From Scybalenecus merdavium (GTDB lineage Bacteria > Bacillota > Clostridia > Oscillospirales > Acutalibacteraceae): 53,757 bases of DNA. Shown in pieces: positions 15,857-23,207 of the stretch (positions within the stretch are counted from its first letter, which is position 1; each line of letters opens with the position of its first letter). The stretch covers positions 1 through 53,757 of the forward strand of contig DVNM01000016.1 in assembly GCA_018714405.1 (NCBI GenBank), written 5' to 3'. Below the pieces are notes generated by a model that was not told the DNA's origin, searched no databases, and saw nothing but the letters and a program-made list of their open reading frames with translations. A program made the position numbers and the translations under genes.

Positions 15857-16982
15857 CTCTTTGCTCCTCCCAGTCGTAGGATGCGTCCGAAATGTGATCC
15901 ATCTCGTCGCTGAAGCTGGAATAGTCGCCGAACTCGCCGGAATATTCGCTTCGTTTCATAATATGGATCGCATCCGGCTCAATATACATGCCGATCTGCC
16001 GGCCGACCTCGTGATAATCGGTCGTCTGGATCATCCAGATGAAGCCGCCGACATCGACCAAAATTTCAAAATGCAGACCCTTGAACGTAACGGAGGTGAT
16101 GGTGCCGGTGAGCGTGTTCGGCGCGCCGGCCTCCACGATGTCGATATCCTCCGGCCGGATGACGGCGTCGACCGGCTCGTTCTCGCCGAAGCCGCTGTCT
16201 ACGCAGACAAACTCACGGCCGCCGAAACGCACCAGACGGTCACGCAGCATAACGGCGTCTACAATATTGCTTTCGCCGATAAAATCGGCCACAAACGCAT
16301 TGACCGGTTCATTGTAAATGTCCTGCGGCGTGCCGATCTGCTGGATCTTGCCGCCGTCCATCACCACGACCGTGTCGCTCATGGAGAGCGCCTCTTCCTG
16401 GTCGTGCGTTACATAAATAAACGTGATGCCAAGACGCTTTTGAATGTCTTTTAATTCTTTTTGCATGTCCTTGCGCAGCTTTAAGTCCAGCGCGCCGAGC
16501 GGCTCGTCCAAAAGCAGCACATGCGGGTGGTTGGCCAGCGCGCGCGCAATGGCCACGCGCTGCTGCTGCCCGCCTGACAGGCTGTTGATGCTGCGTTTTT
16601 CAAAACCGCGCAGATTCACCAAATCGAGCATTTCCGTTACGATCTGCTTGACCTCCTGCGGTGACTTTTTCTGCAGCTTCGGACCGAACGCCACGTTTTC
16701 GTAGACATTCATATGTAAAAAAAGAGCATACCGCTGAAAGATCGTACTGACGCGGCGTTTGTTGGGCGGCACCTTATTGATGACCTTGCCCTCAAAAACG
16801 ACTTCGCCCTCTGCCGGCTCTAAAAAACCCGCAATGATACGCAGAATGGTCGTTTTGCCGCAGCCGGACGGACCTAACAGCGTTATGAACTCCTTATTTC
16901 GTATATACAGATTAAGATTTTCCAGCACTGTATTGCTGCCATACCTGAACGTAATGTTCCGCAGATCAATCAATTTTTCCAA
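15849..16982 (-). CDS. potA: Polyamine ABC transporter ATP-binding protein PotA
   Basis: A 377-residue ATPase. Walker A is GPSGCGKTT (about 38-46), the Q-loop is FQRYALF, the signature is LSGGQQQRVAIARAL, Walker B is HVLLLDEPLGALD and the switch His is in YVTHDQEEAL. A C-terminal TOBE domain (about 235-345) is as in PotA. The start is a TTG at 16982 with AGGAAGTG well placed upstream; no ATG or GTG fits. An oddity is FQRYALFLHMNV after the Q-loop, where PotA proteins normally have Pro in place of the second Leu. First gene of potABCD-GNAT-HAD, behind a near-consensus promoter. Confidence 0.95.
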   Translation of the reverse strand: MEKLIDLRNITFRYGSNTVLENLNLYIRNKEFITLLGPSGCGKTTILRIIAGFLEPAEGEVVFEGKVINKVPPNKRRVSTIFQRYALFLHMNVYENVAFGPKLQKKSPQEVKQIVTEMLDLVNLRGFEKRSINSLSGGQQQRVAIARALANHPHVLLLDEPLGALDLKLRKDMQKELKDIQKRLGITFIYVTHDQEEALSMSDTVVVMDGGKIQQIGTPQDIYNEPVNAFVADFIGESNIVDAVMLRDRLVRFGGREFVCVDSGFGENEPVDAVIRPEDIDIVEAGAPNTLTGTITSVTFKGLHFEILVDVGGFIWMIQTTDYHEVGRQIGMYIEPDAIHIMKRSEYSGEFGDYSSFSDEMDHISDASYDWEEQRDV

Positions 16983-17058
16983 CTATGCACTTCCTTTTTT
17001 TAACCCGAATCACTAAGTATGCACGCCGGCAAAAATGCAGCGTGCCCAAAGCAATACT

Positions 17059-17087
17059 ATTAAATAATTAATTTTTTATTTTGTCAA
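17059..17087 (-). promoter_or_regulatory. Promoter of the pot operon
   Basis: Consensus TTGACA (17087-17082), 17-bp spacer, TTTAAT (17064-17059). The leader of about 75 bases contains a stem GCACGC / GCGTGC (17021-17045). No known polyamine-responsive leader is recognised. Confidence 0.7.
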
Positions 17088-17121
17088 CAGATTTTTACGC
17101 GTTTATGAAAAATTCTGTGAA

Positions 17122-17685
17122 TTACAGCAATTTCTGATTGAGCTCATAGCCGTCGTAAGCCGCTTCGACCGTATCGTGCACCAGCGAAAAGCGGCAAACC
17201 AGGCTGCGCGGCTTGTTGACGGCATCGTCCTGCGCAAACGGCACAAAGTAATAATTTTTGTAATTCATCAACGCACCAATGTTTTTGGCGGCGCCGCCGA
17301 GCGCATCGTTTGTAGAAATACCGATCACGACCGGCCGGCCGTTTCGCAGATGCGATTTGACCGCCATTGTCACGGCAGTATCGGCAATGCCGTTTGCCAG
17401 CTTTGCAAGAGTGTTGCCAGTGCACGGCACAACGGCCAGAACATCAAATTTTTTCTTGGGGCCGATCGGTTCCGCCTGTTCGATCGTGTGGATGATCGAA
17501 TGGCCGGTCAACTCCATCAGCCTGTTTCTAAAATACAGCGCATCACCGAACCGTGTGTCGGTAGAATAAGCCGTTTCCGACATGATCGGCGTAACATCTA
17601 TGCCGCTTTGTACGATTTTTTCAAGCGCCTGCAGCGATTTGGAGAATGTACAAAACGATCCGGTAAGCGCGTAACCGATTTTCAA
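17122..17685 (-). CDS. dpaB: Dipicolinate synthase subunit B
   Basis: A 187-residue flavoprotein-like protein matching SpoVFB/DpaB: N-terminus MKIGYALTGSFCTFSKSLQA, then DVTPIMSETAY, a central LAVVPCTGNTLAKLANGIAD and DALGGAAKNIGALMN. With DpaA it converts dihydrodipicolinate to dipicolinic acid, which is stored as the calcium chelate in the spore core. It follows dpaA by three bases. The presence of this pair is the best evidence in the window that the organism makes endospores. Confidence 0.95.
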   Translation of the reverse strand: MKIGYALTGSFCTFSKSLQALEKIVQSGIDVTPIMSETAYSTDTRFGDALYFRNRLMELTGHSIIHTIEQAEPIGPKKKFDVLAVVPCTGNTLAKLANGIADTAVTMAVKSHLRNGRPVVIGISTNDALGGAAKNIGALMNYKNYYFVPFAQDDAVNKPRSLVCRFSLVHDTVEAAYDGYELNQKLL

Positions 17686-17688
17686 GTT

Positions 17689-18429
17689 TCACCCCTCCTG
17701 TGCAAGTATGGACGCTCCGATCAGCTCCCCTGCCGTCTGTACACTGAAACGGGAGGGCAGCGCCGGCGCGCGTAGGTAGCGGACTGACAGTGTTTTGGCG
17801 CAGAGTGCATCGACCCCGCCGGGGAACGAAGCTGCATCGATCAAAAGCGCATCCTTTTTCAGCGCTTTCAGCTCTGCCTCACCAAAAACCAGACTGGGCA
17901 CGGTGTTGACGATATAGTCAAATGTATTTTCCCGCTGCAGTTCGGTAAAACCAATGTGTTCGCAGCCGTCAAACCCGGCTTCACTGGCAGACTTTTGGCT
18001 GCGCGAGCAGACCGTGACCGCCGCGCCGCAGCTAAGCAGCATGCGCGCCAGCGCGCGGCCGATTCGGCCGTAACCGGTGAGCAGCACTTTGGATTTATAC
18101 AGACTGCGCGGACTTTCCGTGATCAGCAGCGCCAGAATCCCCTCCGCCGTAAGGTAAGCGTTTTGCAAAACATAGTTTTCATCTGAAAAATAGTCATACA
18201 AACGGTTGCCGTTTGCTTCCAGCAGCGCTCTGGTCTGCGTATCCGGCGCAGCGGCACAGACATATTTGCCATATATGTGCTCGGCATGCTGTTTTTTGGT
18301 GACAACAGGCAGAATGACCGTGTCGCACCGGCACAGGCTGTCGGTCTGCTCCATTCCGTGCGCTTCCAGCAGCTTTGCGGCATAAGCCATACGCGGGTCC
18401 TCGGCAAACGGAATAAAAAACTTCTTCAT
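17689..18429 (-). CDS. dpaA: Dipicolinate synthase subunit A
   Basis: A 246-residue SpoVFA/DpaA protein with an N-terminal domain and a Rossmann dinucleotide-binding domain, fingerprint LLTGYGRIGRALARML at about 117-132. It uses NAD(P) and works with DpaB in the mother cell. I chose the ATG at 18429 (GAGGTG seven bases upstream) over the GTG at 18438, which overlaps that site. A candidate sigma-K-like promoter lies upstream (18454-18481). In Bacillus the pair is followed by asd and dapG; here it stands alone, divergent from murC. Confidence 0.94.
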   Translation of the reverse strand: MKKFFIPFAEDPRMAYAAKLLEAHGMEQTDSLCRCDTVILPVVTKKQHAEHIYGKYVCAAAPDTQTRALLEANGNRLYDYFSDENYVLQNAYLTAEGILALLITESPRSLYKSKVLLTGYGRIGRALARMLLSCGAAVTVCSRSQKSASEAGFDGCEHIGFTELQRENTFDYIVNTVPSLVFGEAELKALKKDALLIDAASFPGGVDALCAKTLSVRYLRAPALPSRFSVQTAGELIGASILAQEG

Positions 18430-18453
18430 AAGAAACACCTCATCAGTTCAATA

Positions 18454-18481
18454 CCATCTTATGTATTTTTTTTAGGCACGT
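18454..18481 (-). promoter_or_regulatory. Possible sigma-K-type promoter for dpaA-dpaB
   Basis: Reading the minus strand, AC (18481-18480), a 16-bp spacer and CATAAGATG (18463-18455) resemble the sigma-K pattern AC-16-CATAnnnTA with one mismatch. Mother-cell expression is what is known for spoVF in Bacillus. Short patterns like this occur by chance, so confidence is low. Confidence 0.35.
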
Positions 18482-18494
18482 TCCAAATTGGGAG

Positions 18495-18523
18495 TTTATT
18501 TTTTGGACTGTATATTGTATAAT
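18495..18523 (+). promoter_or_regulatory. Possible promoter of murC
   Basis: A perfect TATAAT at 18518-18523, with a weak -35 (TTTATT, 18495-18500) at 17 bp. The predicted leader is about 25 bases. Confidence 0.4.
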
Positions 18524-18555
18524 AACCATAGTATAAATCTGGGAGCGAACTGAAA

Positions 18556-19950
18556 ATGGATATAAATGAACGACTGCAAAAGGCAAAAAAGATCCACTTT
18601 ATCGGCATCGGCGGCGCCGGCATGTGCCCGCTGGCCGAAATTCTGCTGAAGCTCGGCTACACCGTAAGCGGTTCTGACAACAACGACACCGAAACGTTTC
18701 GCCGCATCGAGCGCGAAGGCGCACGCTGTTTTTTAGGCCAGAAAAAGGAAAATATCGCACCCGACACGGACCTGGTCATTTACACAAACGCCATTCTTGC
18801 CGGCAACGAGGAGCTGGAATACGCCAAGGCCAACTTCCCAACATTTGAGCGCGCGGAACTGCTGGGCGCTTTCAGCCGCCATTTTGGCAACTGTATCGGC
18901 ATCAGCGGCACGCACGGCAAAACGACCACCTCCTCCATGGCCACGGTTGCCATGATGTATGCCGGCCTTGACCCCAGCGCCGTGATCGGCGGCAAGCTGC
19001 CCGAAATTGACGCTTACGGCCGTTTTGGCCACTCGCAGAACTTTGTTTGCGAAAGCTGCGAATTCAACAACACCTTTTTGAAGATGACGCCCGACATTGC
19101 CGTTATTTTGAACATCGACGCCGACCACCTGGACTTTTTCAAAACGCTTGACAACATCAAAAAAGCGTTTCGCCAGTTTGCCGAAAGCGCAACGAAAGCC
19201 GTGATCTGCAACGGCGACGACCAGAACACACTGGATGCAGTCAGCGGCATGACCGGCAAAGAGATGGTCACTTTCGGCAGGGGCGAACAAAACGACTGGC
19301 GCGCCGAAAACATTACCGCACCGGACGGTGTGCATAACGCATTTGACGTTTTTTACAAAGGCAAATTTATGGCGCATGTACAGCTTTCCGTGCCCGGGGA
19401 GCATAACGTGCTGAACGCTTTGGCCGCCTTTGCCGCCGCCTGCACCAGCGGCGCCGACCCGCAAAAGACAGCCGAGGGACTGCAGGAATTCCACGGTGCA
19501 GGCCGCCGTTTTGAAATTGCCGGGAAATATGCCGGCGTGACTTATGCAGACGACTACGCGCACCACCCGAAAGAGATAGAGGTCACGCTGCAGGCCGCCA
19601 AAAAAATGCACTTTAAGCGTGTTTGGGCGGTGCACCAGCCGTTTACCTACTCACGGACAAAAGCACTGCTTGACGACTTTGCCCGCGTGCTGCAGATCGC
19701 TGACAAAGTCGTGCTTTCTGAAATCATGGGTTCGCGCGAGGTCAACACGATCGGTATCCACACCAAAGACCTGGCCGACAAAATACCCGGCGCCGTCTGG
19801 TTTGAGACTTTCGACGAAATTGCCGATTACCTGCTGCAAAACGTTGCGCCCGGCGACCTGGTGATCACGCTGGGGTGCGGCGATGTATATAAAATCACCC
19901 GTATCATCACAAAACGTTTGGAAGAACAGGGCATAAAAAAAGACGCTTAA
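18556..19950 (+). CDS. murC: UDP-N-acetylmuramate--L-alanine ligase
   Basis: A 464-residue Mur ligase that adds L-alanine to UDP-MurNAc in peptidoglycan synthesis. The N-terminal HFIGIGGAGMCPLAEILL (about 14-31) binds the UDP substrate. The ATP-binding P-loop is ISGTHGKTTTSSM (about 116-128). The central domain contains ILNIDADHLD, and the C-terminal domain starts near YADDYAHHPKEI, as in MurC rather than MurD, E or F. Length is normal. GGGAG precedes the ATG. It stands apart from the main mur/division cluster, which is common for murC. The S51 peptidase follows after 36 bp. Confidence 0.97.
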   Translation: MDINERLQKAKKIHFIGIGGAGMCPLAEILLKLGYTVSGSDNNDTETFRRIEREGARCFLGQKKENIAPDTDLVIYTNAILAGNEELEYAKANFPTFERAELLGAFSRHFGNCIGISGTHGKTTTSSMATVAMMYAGLDPSAVIGGKLPEIDAYGRFGHSQNFVCESCEFNNTFLKMTPDIAVILNIDADHLDFFKTLDNIKKAFRQFAESATKAVICNGDDQNTLDAVSGMTGKEMVTFGRGEQNDWRAENITAPDGVHNAFDVFYKGKFMAHVQLSVPGEHNVLNALAAFAAACTSGADPQKTAEGLQEFHGAGRRFEIAGKYAGVTYADDYAHHPKEIEVTLQAAKKMHFKRVWAVHQPFTYSRTKALLDDFARVLQIADKVVLSEIMGSREVNTIGIHTKDLADKIPGAVWFETFDEIADYLLQNVAPGDLVITLGCGDVYKITRIITKRLEEQGIKKDA

Positions 19951-19986
19951 GAAAGACGCTTTGAAACAACAAAGCAGGAGTAAGCA

Positions 19987-20664
19987 ATGATCAACATCTT
20001 GCTTGAAGAGTTTGACATAGACGCACCTTATCTCTATGACGAACTGAAAAACTATATAAAGCCGAACTATTCGGTTGCCGTAGTCGCCTTCTCTTTTCGA
20101 GACGACTGCGTAAATTCTTCAGACTGGGATGCGTTATATGGCAAACGCTGCGGCAAATACTACGGTGGAATCGTTAGCGGGTTAACTGCCTACGGCATTC
20201 CGGAGGATAACATCACTTTTATCAATTACTTTACCGATACAAAGCAGTCCGCTGCGCAGAAAATCAAGACAGCAGACATCGTTTATTTTCTCGGTGGGGC
20301 GCCTGACAAAATGATGTGCCGAATCAAAGCGTTTGATTTGTATGACATTCTGATGCAGCACGAAGGGATAGTTATGGGGTATAGTGCCGGCGCTGTTATT
20401 CAGCTGTCAGAGTACCATTTGTCGCCCGACGACAATTATCCTGAATTTCAGTATTATGAAGGTCTCCCATACTTACATGATTTCTATTTAGAGGTCCACT
20501 ACGAGGGCGCTGCCGCGCAGGATGCATCCATTCAGCGCGTACTTGCCGAACGCGGAAAAACAGTGTATGCGCCAGCATCCAGAGCCGGCGCTATACTGGT
20601 AGACAACGGAAACATCAGGCTGCTTGGTGATGTTAAAGTGTTTGAGCTGAAACAACAAGCTTGA
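19987..20664 (+). CDS. Peptidase S51 family (dipeptidase E-like) protein
   Basis: A 225-residue class I glutamine-amidotransferase-like protein. The segment YFLGGAPDKMM (about 100-110) and the nucleophile elbow GYSAGAVIQ (Ser133) match peptidase family S51, which includes aspartyl dipeptidase PepE and cyanophycinase. It probably cleaves small peptides in the cytoplasm; the specificity is not clear. AGGAG lies eight bases before the ATG. The gene is richer in A/T than murC before it, and the spacer between them contains a near-duplicate of AAAGACGCTT. A stem-loop follows. Confidence 0.85.
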   Translation: MINILLEEFDIDAPYLYDELKNYIKPNYSVAVVAFSFRDDCVNSSDWDALYGKRCGKYYGGIVSGLTAYGIPEDNITFINYFTDTKQSAAQKIKTADIVYFLGGAPDKMMCRIKAFDLYDILMQHEGIVMGYSAGAVIQLSEYHLSPDDNYPEFQYYEGLPYLHDFYLEVHYEGAAAQDASIQRVLAERGKTVYAPASRAGAILVDNGNIRLLGDVKVFELKQQA

Positions 20665-20704
20665 GAACAACAGACTAAACAACAATTTTTAAATTAGGAG
20701 CCAT

Positions 20705-20732
20705 AAAAGCAGGGCGTTTTCGCCCTGCTTTC
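20705..20732 (+). terminator. Stem-loop terminator after the S51 peptidase
   Basis: AAAGCAGGGCG-TTTT-CGCCCTGCTTT, 41 bp after the stop codon. The T tail is short. Confidence 0.65.
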
Positions 20733-20904
20733 CAGCGTGTCGAAAAAGGTATAACTGCAATAAAATATACAGCCCGACACGCTGAAAGACTGCCAAAAAG
20801 ACGAGTTGGATTTTGTATTTTGCGAGTGGGAGCCGTCGTCTAAATGCACGCCGATACGTTCGCAACCGCCTTTTGAATAGTTTTTTGCGGCGATTGCTCA
20901 CTTC

Positions 20905-20962
20905 AAGCGCGCATTTCTCCTCTCCCCAAAAAGCCATATGGCTTTTTGGGGACCCCCTAGGT
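20905..20962 (-). repeat. Diverged copy (R3) of the window's intergenic repeat family
   Basis: On the minus strand this reads GGGGGTCCCC, then a perfect palindrome CCCCAAAAAGCC-ATAT-GGCTTTTTGGGG (20924-20951), then GAGAGGAG. The same order, GGGGTCCCC, stem, TTTTTGGGGAGAGGAG, occurs at 52397 and 52851. Outside this core the sequences differ. Confidence 0.7.
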
Positions 20963-20990
20963 ACTGCCCCCGAGCAAAAGACAAAAAGCG

Positions 20991-21018
20991 CAAAAACCGC
21001 ACAGCTGTGCGGTTTTTC
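20991..21018. terminator. Bidirectional terminator-like palindrome
   Basis: AAAAACCGCACAGCTGTGCGGTTTTT is a perfect 26-bp palindrome with A and T tracts on both sides. Confidence 0.75.
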
Positions 21019-21136
21019 TGCTTTTAAGGTGCTTTATTTTCTTTAGAGTGCAAGATGCTTTTCTGTTTGAGAAAAATAGCAGTCTGTTTTTCAAAATTTT
21101 TTCTACGCGCGGTCCAACCGGCTTTTTCGACAGTCT

Positions 21137-21163
21137 CAAAGCCCGGAGTTCCGGGCTTTTTGT
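21137..21163 (+). terminator. Hairpin at the end of the lysis cassette
   Basis: AAAGCCCGGA / TCCGGGCTTTTT with its T run on the plus strand. It lies 10 bp beyond the endolysin stop and could block read-through from the left. Confidence 0.55.
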
Positions 21164-21171
21164 TTATTGGT

Positions 21172-22011
21172 TTAAATTAAAAATGTGCAGCGGTCGCTGT
21201 ACGCGGCCACCCAGCCGGACGGGATCTTGACCCAGATGTGGCCGGCTGCATTGACCTTGATCTGCTGCACCGTCATGGCAGTGCCCATTTTCAGCGTGGC
21301 CGGGCCGCTGGAGGTGACGGCGTGCTTTTTGCCGTCCCGCGTCAGCTGCGCCACGGTCTTGCGCGGCGTATTGCTGCCTGCGCCGGCATACACATTGCGC
21401 CGGCAGCTGCAGGTGTACGTTCGCCCGACCGAAAGCGCCGGTGTGGGTGCATTCGGCTCAATCAGGTAATACCGGCTGCCCTTCGTATCCTTTTGCAGGT
21501 CTGCCGGGCTGACCAAAACGATGCGCCGTTTGCTGTCGTAGCGCAGCTGCGCACGCCGTTTGGCGTTTGCCGTGTATTTGCCGCTGTAGTAAAACGGGTC
21601 CATAATGCAGATTTTAGAGCCCTCTGTGCTCATGGCCGCCACAAAATGGCCGGAGGTCGAAAACAGATTTGCCGCGCCGCAGTGCACAATGGCGGGCCGG
21701 CAGCCGCGCACATGCGCCGTAAATTCCTCTTCTGACGATGTGGTGCGCCACGAACGGATATAGCCCTTTTTGCGCATGCCGTTCAGCAGCGCGGCCATAT
21801 TGGTGCCCTCGTTCGCACGCGCGCCCACGCTGATGGCCCACTTCGTAAAATCACGCACAGACGGCAGACGTACACCGTAGTTCCAGACCGCCATCATCAC
21901 CGCACAGATGCCGCAGCCGGACGTAGCGATCGTGGCATTCGGGTGCGACGGCGACGGGTACGGGATGGTTTTGCCGTAGGCCGAATTTTGCTGGTAAAAC
22001 TTAAGCGCCAT
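21172..22011 (-). CDS. Endolysin-like C39-type cysteine peptidase with SH3 domain
   Basis: A 279-residue protein with a papain-like domain of the peptidase C39 type (about 1-175) and a C-terminal bacterial SH3-like domain (about 185-279). The predicted triad is Cys33 (SGCGICAVMM), His122 (STSGHFVAA) and Asp138 (IMDPFYYSG). Such proteins cut peptide bonds in peptidoglycan, and the SH3 part binds the wall. It has no signal peptide and is the last gene of a cassette with a holin, so it is best read as a phage-type endolysin. I chose the ATG at 22011, nine bases after AGGAGG; one three codons upstream is too close to it. The start overlaps the holin end by 11 bp. Confidence 0.82.
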   Translation of the reverse strand: MALKFYQQNSAYGKTIPYPSPSHPNATIATSGCGICAVMMAVWNYGVRLPSVRDFTKWAISVGARANEGTNMAALLNGMRKKGYIRSWRTTSSEEEFTAHVRGCRPAIVHCGAANLFSTSGHFVAAMSTEGSKICIMDPFYYSGKYTANAKRRAQLRYDSKRRIVLVSPADLQKDTKGSRYYLIEPNAPTPALSVGRTYTCSCRRNVYAGAGSNTPRKTVAQLTRDGKKHAVTSSGPATLKMGTAMTVQQIKVNAAGHIWVKIPSGWVAAYSDRCTFLI

Positions 22012-22282
22012 CTGCCGCATCCTCCTCCCTGGCCGGTTCGTTTTCCGTTTTGCTTTCGATCAGGTAGCCCTGCGCCTCGATGGCCTTTTCGGTAAAAGAA
22101 TTGTTTTTCCACCAGGCGGCTATGGCTGCAGCCGCCACGGCCGCCGACGAAACGGCCGTGTAGACCTCGCTGTCCGAAAACGGCAGCGGATTTTTGCCGA
22201 GCACCGTCAGCACCATGTTGACCAGCGTGAGCGCCAGAGCAAGCGTTCTGGCGACCGTGCCGGCCGAAATTTTTGGTTTCAC
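22001..22282 (-). CDS. SPP1-type phage holin
   Basis: A 93-residue protein with two hydrophobic segments (about 9-30 and 43-58), the turn GKNPLPFSDSEV between them and AWWKNNSFTEKAIEAQGYL after the second, which is the pattern of the SPP1/phage holin family of Gram-positive phages. Holins form membrane holes that release the endolysin. The start is a GTG that overlaps the stop of the upstream gene (GTGA). Confidence 0.88.
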   Translation of the reverse strand: MKPKISAGTVARTLALALTLVNMVLTVLGKNPLPFSDSEVYTAVSSAAVAAAAIAAWWKNNSFTEKAIEAQGYLIESKTENEPAREEDAADGA

Positions 22283-22563
22283 TTGCGCTTCTCCTTTTCT
22301 TCAAGTGCTTTGAGCCTGCCCTCGTGCGCCTGCAGCTGCGACTCGCACTGTTCCAGCTGCGCAAAAATCTTTTCATGGCGCAGGGCAGACTTCTGCTTAA
22401 AAGCCTGCAGGTCCCTTTCCTCCCTTTCTATTCTATACATCAGGTGGTTCAGCTGTTCATTCAGCCGCGTCATGGCGCGCGTGTTTTTCGTCAGCGGCAC
22501 GGCCACCGTGCCGATCAGCCCGACGATCGAGATCAGAACGGTCACAACACTCCATGCATCCAT
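22279..22563 (-). CDS. XhlA-like small membrane and coiled-coil lysis protein
   Basis: A 94-residue protein with one N-terminal hydrophobic segment (about 5-27) followed by a long heptad-rich helix (about 33-94) of Glu, Gln, Leu, Arg and Lys. The general build and place, just before a holin and an endolysin, resemble phage haemolysin XhlA or similar lysis accessory proteins, although in XhlA the membrane segment is C-terminal. GGTGAG precedes the ATG. A 25-codon frame upstream (22619-22542) with a good AGGAGG overlaps its start and might be a leader peptide. Confidence 0.6.
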   Translation of the reverse strand: MDAWSVVTVLISIVGLIGTVAVPLTKNTRAMTRLNEQLNHLMYRIEREERDLQAFKQKSALRHEKIFAQLEQCESQLQAHEGRLKALEEKEKRK

Positions 22564-22619
22564 CGTCTCACCTGCCCGCCGCTGCCGCGCACTGCGGCAT
22601 TTTTCCTTTTTATATACAT
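22542..22619 (-). CDS. Possible 25-residue leader peptide ahead of the lysis cassette
   Basis: ATG at 22619 preceded by GAGGAGGAATAAGAGA, encoding a basic peptide beginning MYIKRKNAAVRGSGG and ending at a TGA at 22542, inside the next gene. The strong ribosome-binding site is the only support. Confidence 0.3.
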   Translation of the reverse strand: MYIKRKNAAVRGSGGQVRRWMHGVL

Positions 22620-22719
22620 TCTCTTATTCCTCCTCTGCCTGGTGACAGGCGTTTTCAGCCGCAGGCGGCCGGAGCCTGCAGCCATTGCGGCGGCCGCGCG
22701 CCGCAGACCCCGAAAGACA

Positions 22720-22745
22720 GAAAAAGACCGCCCGTTGGGCGGTTC
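22720..22745 (-). terminator. Terminator of obgE-mrnC
   Basis: AACCGCCC / GGGCGGTC stem-loop followed by TTTTT on the minus strand, about 50 bp after the mrnC stop codon. It separates that operon from the lysis cassette. Confidence 0.8.
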
Positions 22746-22793
22746 TCTGTTTTTCGGCAGACAATTTCAGGTTAGCAAAAGCACCGCGCCCTG

Positions 22794-23207
22794 TCAAGGC
22801 GCGGCGGCAGTTGGTCCGTTTATTTGGTCAAAAAGTTCGCGGATACGCTCCGTGCGGTCCGATAGATACAGATAGCCGAACAGCGCTTCCAGCCCGGTGG
22901 CCAAACGATAATCCGTTACGCTGGCGTTTTTGGCCGAATGGTTCGGGTGGGCATTGCGCCCGCGGCGCACCACGGCCTGCTCCTCTTCGCTCAGTAGCGA
23001 GGCGATTTTTTTCAGCGCCTGCGCCTGTGCCCCGGCGCGCACCACCTCGGTGCTGCGGCGGTTCAGCTCGTGCACCGGGCGGTTGGCCTCGCACGCCAGG
23101 AACTCGCGTACCAAAAGCTCATAAACGGCATCGCCCACAAAAGCCAGTGTAAGCGGGCTGAGCTGGCGCGGCGAGACCGGCTCGTCAAACAATCTCAAAA
23201 GCGTCAC
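22794..23207 (-). CDS. mrnC: Mini-ribonuclease 3
   Basis: A 137-residue RNase III-like protein without the double-stranded RNA-binding domain. The family features are LSPLTLAFVGDAVYELLVRE (about 16-35, with the catalytic Asp), the central basic part RRGRNAHPNHSAKNASVTDYR and the C-terminal LATGLEALFGYLYL (catalytic Glu). In Bacillus MrnC trims 23S rRNA precursor ends. The GTG start overlaps the obgE stop as GTGA, so the two are translationally coupled. MrnC is more often found near cysS; an obgE-mrnC pair is less usual. Confidence 0.93.
   Translation of the reverse strand: MTLLRLFDEPVSPRQLSPLTLAFVGDAVYELLVREFLACEANRPVHELNRRSTEVVRAGAQAQALKKIASLLSEEEQAVVRRGRNAHPNHSAKNASVTDYRLATGLEALFGYLYLSDRTERIRELFDQINGPTAAAP

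Larger units (their letters stand above)
20665..21171. other. Repeat-rich intergenic region
   Basis: This 507-bp gap contains, in order: a stem-loop after the S51 gene (20705-20732); 10-bp inverted arms CAGCGTGTCG / CGACACGCTG (20733-20742 and 20775-20784); a copy of the intergenic repeat with a perfect 28-bp palindrome (20905-20962); a bidirectional terminator (20991-21018); and a second hairpin AAAGCCCGGA / TCCGGGCTTT (21137-21163). A minus-strand frame of 82 codons crosses the repeat but looks like repeat sequence, not a gene. Confidence 0.75.

Noticed and set aside
20689..20937. 82-codon minus-strand frame in the repeat-rich spacer
   Set aside because: It starts within the palindrome of repeat R3; similar frames in R1 and R2 come from the repeat itself.
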